A model generated the notes under the pieces. It was not told the origin of the DNA. It worked only from the letters and a program-made list of their open reading frames with translations, and did no database searches. 11,876 nt of DNA from assembly GCA_030267965.1 (NCBI GenBank), contig BRYA01000683.1:568-12443 (forward strand). The letters run 5' to 3'. The translations under genes were made by a program, and so were the position numbers. The stretch comes from Triparma columacea (Eukaryota; Sar; Bolidophyceae; Parmales; Triparmaceae). Positions 1-8,271 of the stretch are shown here, in pieces (position 1 is the stretch's first letter; every line of letters starts with the position of its first letter).

Positions 1-82
1 CTCGCCTAATTTGACCCAAATTTGGCCCCCCAACCTTTCTAGTACCCTCTTAGACCAATATGCGTCAAAAATCCACACACAA

Positions 83-118
83 AAAAGGGCTGAAAAAGGG
101 GGGTTATTCAGCCCTTTT
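83..118. repeat. 12-bp inverted repeat (hairpin)
   Basis: AAAAGGGCTGAA at 83-94 is the exact reverse complement of TTCAGCCCTTTT at 107-118, with a 12-nt G-rich spacer. It could fold as a stem-loop in the 3' UTR of the minus-strand gene or be part of a small foldback element together with the neighbouring repeat at 162-238. No function can be assigned from sequence. Confidence 0.8.
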
Positions 119-161
119 GGCCATTTTGTTGTATGGCCCTTAGGGCTATAATAGAAGAAAT

Positions 162-238
162 AATTCTGCCCCATATTTGCCACCCGGGGTAAATAATGGG
201 CAGTATTTGCCACAAAGTGGCAAATATGGGGCAGAATT
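162..238. repeat. 22-bp perfect inverted repeat with nested hairpin
   Basis: Positions 162-183 and 217-238 are perfect reverse complements over 22 bp (outer end AATTCTGCCCC, inner end TTTGCCAC). The 33-bp spacer holds another copy of TATTTGCCAC (204-213), which can pair with the right arm at 217-226 across a 3-nt loop. Two alternative stems are therefore possible: a long 22-bp one or a tight 10-bp one. I see no flanking target-site duplication. A miniature foldback element and a 3' UTR structure are both possible. Confidence 0.85.
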
Positions 239-341
239 GGTAACAACCTTAGTACTCAACATAAATCTCAAACCTTTACAAACTAGTCACAACAATACAA
301 AAACAAATCATTTTATCCTAAAAATGTTTCTGCCCCTTTAG

Positions 342-3300
342 TTACCTCCCATCATCATCGTTGTCATCTCTCGGCACAACACTGCTTACTTTATCCTTTC
401 TACCTCCTACCCCTATAATTTCTCCACCATCAGCGCCTCCAACACTTGCTCTTCTAATCCTTGCCCTAAAAGCACCCGCTAGACCACCCTCAGCTTCAGC
501 ATCAACACTTGCTCTCCTAACACTCTCTCTCCTTCTAGCATCACCAGTTGTTGGAATGTATTCAACTGGCACCCTAGCTCTCATTGCATCATCAAACCAA
601 TCTGGCTTCTCCTCCTCCCATCTATCCCAATTTATTTCTACCCAAGCTTTCACTTCTTCTTCACTTGCCTTCCAATGTTTCTTTGAATTTGTAAACACTG
701 CATACCCCTTTGTCCTGTCTTCTTTTCCGTCTTTAAATCCCTTCACTGTCAAGTCCTTACCCCTTTGAAAGCTGTAGAAGGTGCTCAAGTACTTCCTCTC
801 CAGGCTAAAGAGAAATACAGCAAAAGACACAACTGTGAATGGTATAAATATTCCAACTACATTCCACGCGAATATAAGCCCTTCGTCTGCAACACCTCCA
901 CTTTCAGCTATGGTTATAGCTACTGGAAGACTACCCATTGTCAACACAAATCCAAACATCCAATACACTCCACCTACCTCATAAGGATGCCTAAAGTGCA
1001 CAATTGATGTAAAGTCTGTCACAGCTTTTACAAGTACTCTAGCAACAATGCTACTCACTATTTCTATATTGCCTCCTGCAGGAATCCAATACCAAAAGTC
1101 TCCTCTTAAGACCTTCACCAACAAGTACAGAAGCATATCAGCACCAACATAGAGAGAGACCCAACTACCACCAAGTAGCCCCAACAATACTATTGTCGTG
1201 CACCTCATCACAAGCATACCTGCACTAAAAAGTGTCATTGAAACAAATATGATAGATCTCTTGGTGGGATTTGAAGGTATATACCCATAGAAGTCAGGCA
1301 CTTGCTCTCTCCTCACTGGGTCAGTGTCAAAGTCATAACTGGTAGTTGCGGATGCAAAGCCTGTTGTTAGGGTAGAAACTGAGAGTGATAACCAGGCTAC
1401 TTTTGAAACTTCGTTACCACTAGTCGCAATGGCCATAAGTTGAATGATTACACCAGGTATGGCTTCAGCAAACATCTCAGTCATTTTCATGACAATCAAC
1501 TCAGACATGGCATCAAATGCTTGTCCAGCCTTTTGCTTTCCTCCCTTTGCAACCCTGTAAGCATCAACAGCAGGCTTAAAGCCAATCAAAATAGGAAACC
1601 ACTCCCTAAGCACCCTCAACATCCCCAACTTTCTGTTTTGACCCCAAACAATAATCATTTGTATCCCAATTGAAACCATCAAACTTGCCAAAGAAGTCTT
1701 AAAGTACCCATACTTCTTATCACTCCAAAACATATACGTCACATACACATCAGTAAGCAAATCAACCATGCTTGTGGCAGCACCAAAAGTCACCCTTGCC
1801 TTTAAGCCTAAGGTAGACTTCATAAATAGGTACTTAACAATCTCCTCAAGCATGGTCCTTAACCACACTTGTTCATTCATAACCTCCTGCACTTCAGTGA
1901 ATTGATGTGCCCACTCATCTACAGCATGAGCAGCAGACAAAGTAGTCAACATGACTGCTTTCATTGCACTCCCAATCTCCCATCCCCTGGCTTCCTCCTC
2001 ACTATTATCTTCTCCCTCATTTGTCGCTCTCCTTTTAAGTTTGTTCGTAACCACAGCATACAGCATAGTTCTAATGAAACCATGCTGCTCTGTAATTTCT
2101 CTCAGTGTCCTATTGGCCACAATGAATTCCCTCACGACCTCTACCTTGTCCCCATAATGCCTTTTCTTCACTCTCTCCATCAGCTGCTCTCCAAACCTCC
2201 TCCCATCCTGTTCCCCTGCTTCTGTGCTCTCAAGAAGGTTGTCAAAGTAGTAAGCAGAATCAGTTGCCATGCTCAGGTGCTCATTTATACTCTTTTTGCT
2301 GGCAGCTTTTCCTAAACCCTTATGTCTAGTCATCATTTCAAAGTCTGTCTTCATCTGGCCAGCCTCTGAGAACCTTACAGCTGTGAGATGCCCTTTGTGT
2401 TCAACTGTGATAATGAGAGTCTTGTTATTGATCCTGTGAAGCACAACCTTGGCCTTCAATCTGCTCTGGACGTCCCAGACGAACGCTGCAACTTCCTTGT
2501 GGGATGTCCTCACAGATATTGAAGTCTTCCCCCACCCCATTCCCTTCTCTGCCTTAATCAATGTCTGCCCAGTCAACCCACTCCTGATCTCTTTAGCTCC
2601 TTGAATCTCGTCAAAGTGACTTTCAATCCCTGGTGCTCCCTCAATTGCAATCTCCTCAAACTTTGCAATGATCTGCTGTCTCTTGAAGGCTTCAATGTCT
2701 CTGCTTCTGTCAAACTTCTTCCTTAAATTTGAGACTTGTTTGAGATAACTTGGTACAATCTTGTTCATGATAGAGGAGTAGAAAACGCCACCAAGGTCTG
2801 CTTTTGTTGTAAAAGTCACTGATGTTTGTGGCACATCTCCAATAGGTTCTAGTGGCTCAAAAACCCAAACTCCATGAAAGTCCACTAATATATTCCCAGC
2901 CTTCACTTGAAAGCCTACCTGAAGTTTGTCTGTGTCTGCGACATCAATGATAACTTTGCCATCATCTTGCTTGAACCAGGTAACTTTACTCCAACTATCA
3001 CGTGGAGCAAAACCAGGGATGCCAAATTCTCTTGTAGAGATGAAGAAGAAGGTGTGACTATTGAAGTTTTTGATGTGGTAATCTGTGATCCCTTGCTCCT
3101 TTGAAGTTTTATGGAATTCTCTTGAATCAAAATAAAACTCATAGGCAGCACACTCTTCCACACTCGCATCAACTACAGTAGTGGCAACACCAGTCCCACT
3201 GCTTGCCCCGTCAACATGGACTAGCTTCATCTTGACCCTCTCGTCAGGACTCTTCAGATCATTAAAGTTGTCCTCCTTCTTGCAATTCTCAAAGAATTCC

Positions 3301-5660
3301 TTCCCTTTGCTGATTGCCTCCTTCTCCTCATCTGTATAATCTTGGGGCTCGTTCTTGATGATGTTGGCAAGAGAGGCCACTGCAGCTTTATCAACCTCTT
3401 CATCCTGATTGAAGGAGTCCCTTAGTGTTGCTATTGCACTTAGTGCTCTTGGTATTGTTCTATCGACAACTTTTACTGGAATGTACCCCCCTGCATCCAT
3501 AAATTGGGTATATGTGAGTTTACACTGGTGAACACCATCTAGGTTCTTAATGTTCTTTGCAGTAAAAATTCCACTAGTTGTTGCCCGCACAAGCTTTCCA
3601 AGGTTTCCCCCGTAGTCAACCTTCTCCTCAGCTGGGACAAATGCCACAGATATGTTGCCATCTAGTCGTCCCCCCTGCCACACAAACCTCAACACATACT
3701 CTCTTTTGTTAAGAGGGAAGCGAAGTTTCTTGACTGTTGCAAACAGCCTCTCATTTACCCTTCCCTTGCCACCCTTCCTCATCTCTAGCCTTGCAGGGTC
3801 CCCTTCCTCTCGGCTCTTAAGCATCCTCTCCCTGCTGCAGTACTCAAAGAACCAAGCAGCTGCTTCCTCGGCTGAACAGTCGGTGATGCTCTCAGCTCTG
3901 CCAAAAGTGAGCGTCTTTTTTCCTTTCTCCTGCTGCTTGTACTTAATCTCCATCTTCAATCCCTCATAAGGTGACTTGAGAGGTCTCCACTTTCCTTCCT
4001 CCTCCCGACCAAAGAGCTCCTCCAACTCCCCAAACACCTTCTTCTGGTCCTCCTCCAACTCAACCCCCTCCCTCATCCTCTCCACCAAGGCCCCCCTGAC
4101 CTCAGCATCAACCTCCTTCCCGTTCCTCTTGAATTTCTCCTGCAACCTGTTGGCCTCGTCAAGCTGCTTTTTGGTAAGGTAGTCAATTGCTTTGTCCATC
4201 ACTGTCTTATGAATGCCACTAAATTTAAGATCAGCGGTCTGAATGCGTGTCACTCTGCAGACATTTGGGGCAACCTCGGCCATGATGTAGATTCCTCTTG
4301 TTACTCCAACTACAAAGCCATCCTTGCTAAGGTTGGTGAAGCTTGCCCCATAATATTCCTGCAAAGGCACAAAAGCTAACATGTATGAAGTCCGCCCATT
4401 CTCAAGTTTGACTTCCTTCCACACAAACCAATTCTCAAATAGTCGATTGGTAGCGGCAGGGACCTTCACGCCAAAATGATAGTGCATGCTTCTAGTTCCC
4501 TCAAAATCATTCCTGATAGCCCTTGGTAAGTTCCCATTGTTTTTGAAGTGCTTCTCAGATCGTGCAAATGTGTCGAGCAGAAATTGCTCTGCCAATACAC
4601 CCTTTGCTGACTTGTCCACAGTGACCCCAAAGGCTGCCCATACATTGTCCCCGTCTCTCCACAGGAACTTGTCAATGCCCTCCTTCACTGTCCCCTTGAC
4701 TCTCTTCCCCTTCGTGTGAAGTTCCTTCTCTAGACTCCCAACCCTCTCCAACATTGCCTCCTCCTCTCTTGTCACAGGCAGTGCCCTGGGCATGACTTCC
4801 TCCACGAAGTGTCTTTTCCTCTGCTCGTCAATTACTGCAGGCTGTCTGAACTTCTTCATCACTTCATCTAGAATTCCCTTCAATGAGACAAAGACATCCT
4901 TGAAAGCTCCTTTCTTGACACTGCTGATGCTGCTGTTTATCCTTTCAAGGTTTGACCATGCAGATTTTAATCTTTTGACTGTGTTGACGTCTAGATTTGA
5001 TTTTGCCTCTCTAACCCTCTCCTCTGCCTTGAGAGTTCCCAACATTGTAACTGCAGTTTGACCAAACTCGAAATCAGAGAAACTGAGCTCGCCCTTAATG
5101 ACACCTCGCTTGACAGTCTTTGTCTTCATTTGATCTAGAATCTCGACAAGATTTGCAGTTGCCTCATCAGAAAGTTTGTCCTCATCAAGGGGTGTCAACT
5201 CCATAATGCTCGTCGATTCGTCGGGGGAGACGACGCTGACGTCGAGGAGAAATTCGACAAACTTATTCCCGCTGCCGTAGTGCTGCCAGTAGACGAGTCT
5301 GTGAACGACTCCTTCCTTTTCGTCATACTCCTGGAGGGTCTTCCTTCGGAGCTTGCCCTGCTTGCAATCGGTGAGGAGAAAGTCAATGATCTTGTCGCGC
5401 TCGTCGTGGAAGACACCAGCGAGCTCCATAATCTTGACATCGACACCGGTAGAATTGTCGATAAGGCCTTCAACGGCTCCTCGGTCATCCAGAAGCTTGA
5501 CAAGTTTGACTTGCTCGGGGCCAAGAGCTGTGTAATTGATATCTACGGGACCGCGTATTGCGGAGGGTGTGTGATTTGGGCCTGAGGGGGGCTCGGAGGT
5601 GAAGTTGGTCGTGCCGGTGTCATTCACGACTCCCGCATCTGCTTCAACCTCGCCCTCCAT
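342..5660 (-). CDS. Multi-START-like protein with XKR-like membrane region
   Basis: An uninterrupted 1772-residue frame. The start ATG at 5660 has G at -3 and +4. Residues 1-320 are charged and helical, possibly with a degenerate START-like half at about 115-180. START-like (lipid-binding helix-grip) modules follow at about 320-500, 560-760, 800-985 and 1018-1148; the first three end in a similar long helix, and modules 2 and 3 contain SPYEGLKM and SPDERVKM. Residues 1152-1279 hold a 71-residue tandem repeat sharing RTML. Residues 1289-1620 hold about nine hydrophobic segments. DLLTD (1300-1304) in the first segment, ExxP (1399-1402) followed by Q1407, and a later R1486 recall XK-related scramblases, a remote resemblance. 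The tail has a W/E-rich stretch (1663-1690) and three RRxS sites. There is no signal peptide, so the START part is probably cytosolic and the protein anchored by its C-terminal region. Lipid binding or movement is inferred. The frame and START-like modules are the secure part; the XKR link is tentative. Confidence 0.85.
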   Translation of the reverse strand: MEGEVEADAGVVNDTGTTNFTSEPPSGPNHTPSAIRGPVDINYTALGPEQVKLVKLLDDRGAVEGLIDNSTGVDVKIMELAGVFHDERDKIIDFLLTDCKQGKLRRKTLQEYDEKEGVVHRLVYWQHYGSGNKFVEFLLDVSVVSPDESTSIMELTPLDEDKLSDEATANLVEILDQMKTKTVKRGVIKGELSFSDFEFGQTAVTMLGTLKAEERVREAKSNLDVNTVKRLKSAWSNLERINSSISSVKKGAFKDVFVSLKGILDEVMKKFRQPAVIDEQRKRHFVEEVMPRALPVTREEEAMLERVGSLEKELHTKGKRVKGTVKEGIDKFLWRDGDNVWAAFGVTVDKSAKGVLAEQFLLDTFARSEKHFKNNGNLPRAIRNDFEGTRSMHYHFGVKVPAATNRLFENWFVWKEVKLENGRTSYMLAFVPLQEYYGASFTNLSKDGFVVGVTRGIYIMAEVAPNVCRVTRIQTADLKFSGIHKTVMDKAIDYLTKKQLDEANRLQEKFKRNGKEVDAEVRGALVERMREGVELEEDQKKVFGELEELFGREEEGKWRPLKSPYEGLKMEIKYKQQEKGKKTLTFGRAESITDCSAEEAAAWFFEYCSRERMLKSREEGDPARLEMRKGGKGRVNERLFATVKKLRFPLNKREYVLRFVWQGGRLDGNISVAFVPAEEKVDYGGNLGKLVRATTSGIFTAKNIKNLDGVHQCKLTYTQFMDAGGYIPVKVVDRTIPRALSAIATLRDSFNQDEEVDKAAVASLANIIKNEPQDYTDEEKEAISKGKEFFENCKKEDNFNDLKSPDERVKMKLVHVDGASSGTGVATTVVDASVEECAAYEFYFDSREFHKTSKEQGITDYHIKNFNSHTFFFISTREFGIPGFAPRDSWSKVTWFKQDDGKVIIDVADTDKLQVGFQVKAGNILVDFHGVWVFEPLEPIGDVPQTSVTFTTKADLGGVFYSSIMNKIVPSYLKQVSNLRKKFDRSRDIEAFKRQQIIAKFEEIAIEGAPGIESHFDEIQGAKEIRSGLTGQTLIKAEKGMGWGKTSISVRTSHKEVAAFVWDVQSRLKAKVVLHRINNKTLIITVEHKGHLTAVRFSEAGQMKTDFEMMTRHKGLGKAASKKSINEHLSMATDSAYYFDNLLESTEAGEQDGRRFGEQLMERVKKRHYGDKVEVVREFIVANRTLREITEQHGFIRTMLYAVVTNKLKRRATNEGEDNSEEEARGWEIGSAMKAVMLTTLSAAHAVDEWAHQFTEVQEVMNEQVWLRTMLEEIVKYLFMKSTLGLKARVTFGAATSMVDLLTDVYVTYMFWSDKKYGYFKTSLASLMVSIGIQMIIVWGQNRKLGMLRVLREWFPILIGFKPAVDAYRVAKGGKQKAGQAFDAMSELIVMKMTEMFAEAIPGVIIQLMAIATSGNEVSKVAWLSLSVSTLTTGFASATTSYDFDTDPVRREQVPDFYGYIPSNPTKRSIIFVSMTLFSAGMLVMRCTTIVLLGLLGGSWVSLYVGADMLLYLLVKVLRGDFWYWIPAGGNIEIVSSIVARVLVKAVTDFTSIVHFRHPYEVGGVYWMFGFVLTMGSLPVAITIAESGGVADEGLIFAWNVVGIFIPFTVVSFAVFLFSLERKYLSTFYSFQRGKDLTVKGFKDGKEDRTKGYAVFTNSKKHWKASEEEVKAWVEINWDRWEEEKPDWFDDAMRARVPVEYIPTTGDARRRESVRRASVDAEAEGGLAGAFRARIRRASVGGADGGEIIGVGGRKDKVSSVVPRDDNDDDGR

Positions 5661-5720
5661 GACGATCTTGATTTGGTGCTAAAAATCATGCGTTCGCGAT
5701 CGATGTGCGTAAAATAAAGG
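5210..5720. promoter_or_regulatory. CpG-dense 5' end of the large gene
   Basis: CpG dinucleotides are frequent from about 5210 through the start codon (5660) into the upstream flank. They become rare abruptly inside the gene body. By hand count, 5221-5640 holds 33 CpG whereas 1081-1500 holds 4. This looks like a CpG island over a transcription start with a CpG-decayed body, the pattern left by gene-body cytosine methylation. That reading is inference; the count is direct. Confidence 0.5.
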
Positions 5721-5796
5721 TGGCGGAGCGGCGTTTTAAGGTGTGAGTAAAGATGTTGTACATTAGCATACTCGTATAGTGGTTCATTATTGCGCG

Positions 5797-5804
5797 TTTT
5801 TATA
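5797..5804 (-). promoter_or_regulatory. TATA-like box upstream of the START gene
   Basis: On the minus strand the sequence reads TATAAAAA, about 140 bp upstream of the ATG at 5660. This would allow a start site near 5770 and a leader of roughly 110 nt. It is the best TATA-like match I saw in the upstream flank, but AT-rich matches arise easily by chance. Confidence 0.3.
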
Positions 5805-5853
5805 TTTTCCAAAATCACCCAATTTGTTTCGGTCCATCGAAGTGCCTAACGCC

Positions 5854-5997
5854 AGTCCTCATCTGGAAGGCAAGTTGCAGGGTGGGGGCAGGCCTCATCA
5901 CCACGATCAGGCACATAGAACCCCAAATATACCGCTCCGGTCCAATGCAAAGCCTTTTCGTCCCTCTCTTCACATTCTCACCTTCCAAATGAGGACT
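5854..5997. repeat. 17-bp inverted repeat with 110-bp spacer
   Basis: AGTCCTCATCTGGAAGG at 5854-5870 is the reverse complement of CCTTCCAAATGAGGACT at 5981-5997 with one mismatch. The spacer shows no gene. It may be the remains of a foldback element or paired sites flanking the promoter of the minus-strand START gene; the sequence alone does not decide. Confidence 0.6.
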
Positions 5998-6654
5998 AAA
6001 TTGCTTGTGCTCACGACGTTGGCCGGGGGTGGTGTGAGCTAGTATTATGCTTCAGTCAACACTTAAAGCCTTCAAACTCTATTTTCTGAGTGTTGTGTAG
6101 TATTGTCGATCTTCTTGTTGCAACGAATACGACAATGCGGTGTAAATGAGATTGGTGTATTCAGAAATTGTTTTGAGGGTTTTGGAAAGTTAATTTAACA
6201 CACCTTGAACTCCATCTATGCCTCAATATCTTCGTGTTTCCAGTCCTAAGATCGGCGTTTGTTCCCGGATTGCCATTTCAAGTACGCTATATCTTCCCAA
6301 TAACAAATTTGTATCTATATGCTGCACCCTTCCTCCTTCCCAAACCCTCAAATCGACCCAAAGAGTCGCACGGACCCTATATACATAGCCTTCCCCTCTC
6401 AAACGTTGGCCAAGGCAACACAATTTGCCCTTAATTCCTTCCCTACTCGCCCTTGGTAGTGTCGCCTTCCTCCCTATATTGCAAAGAAGAAGACAAACCA
6501 AAAAAGAACACCTTGGGTTACACTAGAACCGAAAACCCGAAAAATTGCTATAGCCTAGTCCCCTTTTTGCTACTCAAACAACAACATTATTACATCCGCT
6601 CTCCACATCTACCTCCCCCCCTTCCTCACTCACTAATCCCTCCCCCCTCCCACG

Positions 6655-8032
6655 TCAAAAGATCTTGAAAACGAACAAACCGAAGACAGCGATCAGCATG
6701 ACGATCATGATGAGGCAGCACCTCTTCTTCCTCAGCTTCCTGTTGAGCTCTATTGCCTCCTCAGTGTCAATGAGTCCATCCTCGATAAAGTCCTTAGCTG
6801 ACTTTGTCTGAAATTCAATGTTGTCTAGGAGCTCACTTTGCTCCTCGACCATCATGGCAAACTCCTCGAACATGACCGCAAGCTCCCGGATGCTCGCCTC
6901 GAGGACGATCACCTCGTTGTACCTTGACTCTACGGACTTCAGGGAGTTCTTGATCTTGCTCCCTACCAAGCCCCCCGAACTGTTCGCCTTACTTTGCAGG
7001 AGCGACTTCGTTGCGATGGCAGCCACCGCGTCGACAGCTCCCTCCCCCTGCTGCCTAATCACCCCCTGGAGGTCCTCCCTAGTGACCTCTGGGCTCACTA
7101 TTTGGACCTGCCGGAGAGTATTTTCCTCCATGTTGCTCTTGTAAGACTGCTGAGCGCTCTGGTACTGCTTCATAATCTCGATGAATTTCCTCGTTACCGC
7201 CTGGACGACATTCTTCCTAACTCTTATTGTCCTGGCAAGCTTCGGGTCGACTTTCTTTGCCGTCTTGTTACTCTTCGTCGATAAGTCCGCCTCGATGTCC
7301 GAGACTTGTTTCCGGAGGGCTACCAAAACCACCTTATTCCTCGCAGCGACTTTGTTAGCCTCCATAACTAGCGGAGCTGCGAAGAAATGAAACGAGAGCG
7401 GAGGAAGGGATTGCATTCAGTGTAATAGTGAGTAGGATGGAATCGAATGAGAAGGCTTGCGACACACAGCAAGCAAGTCGAAAGGGCCGGGATATGGCAA
7501 GGCGTATTTCTACCTTCCTCCGGAACCTCCAGAACCCAATCTCACCTAGCATGCTCGATCCGCCCTCACTCCTGTCCCCCGAAAGCCTAATTGTCCGCTC
7601 CTTGATAACGTTGATCTTCTCGGTGGTCTTTGCCAGGAAGCTTATACCGGCCTTGATCTCATCGACCGTCTCGAAAAACTCCCGCATGAATTCAGGGTTG
7701 CTAAAGGGGTGGGGAGGGGGAGGGAAAGGGGAGGAGGGTGGATGTAAGCTCACGCAAGCTGAGATTGTACCTGCTTTGATCCTATCGACATCGATGTACA
7801 ATCATTTCACCACTCTTGTAGCGAGCGATAAACGCCACTCTGCCAATACCCCTAACCCCCCTACTCACCCTCCCTCCCTGCCTCCTCCCCCCCCCTCTAT
7901 CAGAGGTGTCCTCAACTCCCTCTCCTTAGTACCATTACCCCTCTCCAAATCTATACTACGCCGGTAATCGCTGTCTGACGATTCGTCATCGCTCCTCCGG
8001 TAACCCGCTATTTCATTAAGTCGGCTATTCAT
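6655..8032 (-). CDS. Qa-SNARE (plasma-membrane-type syntaxin), 3 exons
   Basis: A tail-anchored syntaxin, the Qa helix of a SNARE complex that drives membrane fusion. Exons on the minus strand are 8032-7869, 7700-7546 and 7376-6655. The introns (168 and 169 nt) have GTGAGT/TTTAG and GTGAGA/CGCAG borders, and phases 2 and 1 match, giving 346 residues. An acidic Ser/Asp-rich and Gly-rich N-terminus is followed by the Habc bundle: Ha from NPEFMREFF (56-64), Hb about 108-140, Hc with VRKN and TRKFIEIMKQY. The SNARE motif is about 251-315, with the zero-layer Gln at 286 in VEEQSELLD. A basic linker precedes the C-terminal membrane anchor (326-346). The VEEQ/LLDNIE pattern is closest to plasma-membrane syntaxins of the Stx1/Syp1 group, a family-level inference. 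The ATG at 8032 is chosen over an in-frame GTG at 8053. The gene is divergent from the neighbouring PG-repeat gene. Confidence 0.9.
7763..7789 (-). other. Exon-2-like segment inside syntaxin intron 1
   Basis: Within intron 1 (7868-7701, minus), the 27 bases at 7763-7789 match 7640-7666 of exon 2 at 21 of 27 positions without gaps. Read in the matching frame the intron piece gives VDRIKAG beside VDEIKAG in the exon. It may be a relic of a partial exon duplication. A true exon is unlikely, because the direct splice from exon 1 to exon 2 already has perfect phase. Confidence 0.4.
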
Positions 8033-8271
8033 TGTGTTTACCCCCCCCCTCACCCGAGGTCTGCAACGGTCTGGGAGCCCTTTTCGCGCCCACGCAGGAT
8101 TTCCCAGGGATCAACTGTCCGAGATTTCGCGTTAAGCTACTAGGTCTCCCCACAGTCTGCTTGTTTGTACGAACTCCAACGTGCCTGCCTCACAAACAGA
8201 AATATTCGACTCAAGGGAAAAAAGAACAAAGATAGTTGTTGGTCCAAGCTTTGCCCCCATCCTCCCACGAG
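8033..8271. promoter_or_regulatory. Divergent promoter, syntaxin / PG-repeat gene
   Basis: Only 239 bp separate the two start codons, which face away from each other, so both 5' UTRs and both core promoters must lie here or overlap the genes. A run of nine C sits at 8041-8049, directly upstream of the syntaxin ATG. No clear TATA box is seen. Co-regulation of the two genes is possible but not shown. Confidence 0.5.

Larger units (their letters stand above)
1..341. other. 3' flank of the START/membrane gene, no gene seen
   Basis: No convincing coding frame is visible here. The stretch lies just past the stop codon of the minus-strand gene that ends at 342, so its right part is probably that gene's 3' untranslated region. 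It is AT-rich with short G and C runs, and it contains two inverted repeats (83-118 and 162-238), annotated separately. The string TTCTGCCCC, which forms part of the larger inverted repeat, occurs once more at about 326-334 beside the stop codon, so the repeat family may be spread through this flank. Confidence 0.6.
5661..6654. other. Intergenic region between two minus-strand genes
   Basis: This stretch separates the start of the large START gene (5660) from the stop of the Qa-SNARE gene (6655). It should hold the promoter of the former near its left side and the 3' UTR of the latter near its right side. Short frames of up to 92 codons occur on both strands but show no recognisable motif, conserved composition or splice continuation, so I call none. 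The right part (about 6590-6654) is C-rich. No minus-strand AATAAA was noticed. A TATA-like box and an inverted repeat are listed separately. Confidence 0.6.

Noticed and set aside
162..238. Rho-independent terminator
   Set aside because: The gene context is nuclear eukaryotic, and the stem is not followed by the T run expected of bacterial terminators.
361..768. Plus-strand open frame of 135 codons rich in Leu, Ser and Pro
   Set aside because: It is the antisense shadow of the C-terminal part of the minus-strand 1772-residue frame; it has no domain and a composition set by the opposite strand. The same applies to the other plus-strand frames inside 342-5660, such as 1869-2315 and 3652-3969.
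5779..6042. Plus-strand frame of 87 codons in the intergenic region
   Set aside because: No motif, no splice continuation and no codon pattern; it spans the inverted repeat at 5854-5997.
6223..6501. Minus-strand frame of 92 codons
   Set aside because: No recognisable features; it lies in the probable 3' flank of the syntaxin gene.
7355..7801. Minus-strand frame of 148 codons as an independent gene
   Set aside because: It is syntaxin exon 2 read through into both introns; the splice phases join exon 2 to the syntaxin exons on each side.
7869..7910. Earlier donor sites in syntaxin exon 1 (for example GTACTAAG or GTAATGG just upstream of the Gly run)
   Set aside because: They leave phase 1, whereas exon 2 needs phase 2; the GTGAGT at 7868-7863 fits both phase and consensus.
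8051..8053. GTG start for the syntaxin, 21 bases upstream of the ATG
   Set aside because: Non-ATG starts are rare in nuclear genes, and the ATG at 8032 gives a normal syntaxin N-terminus.
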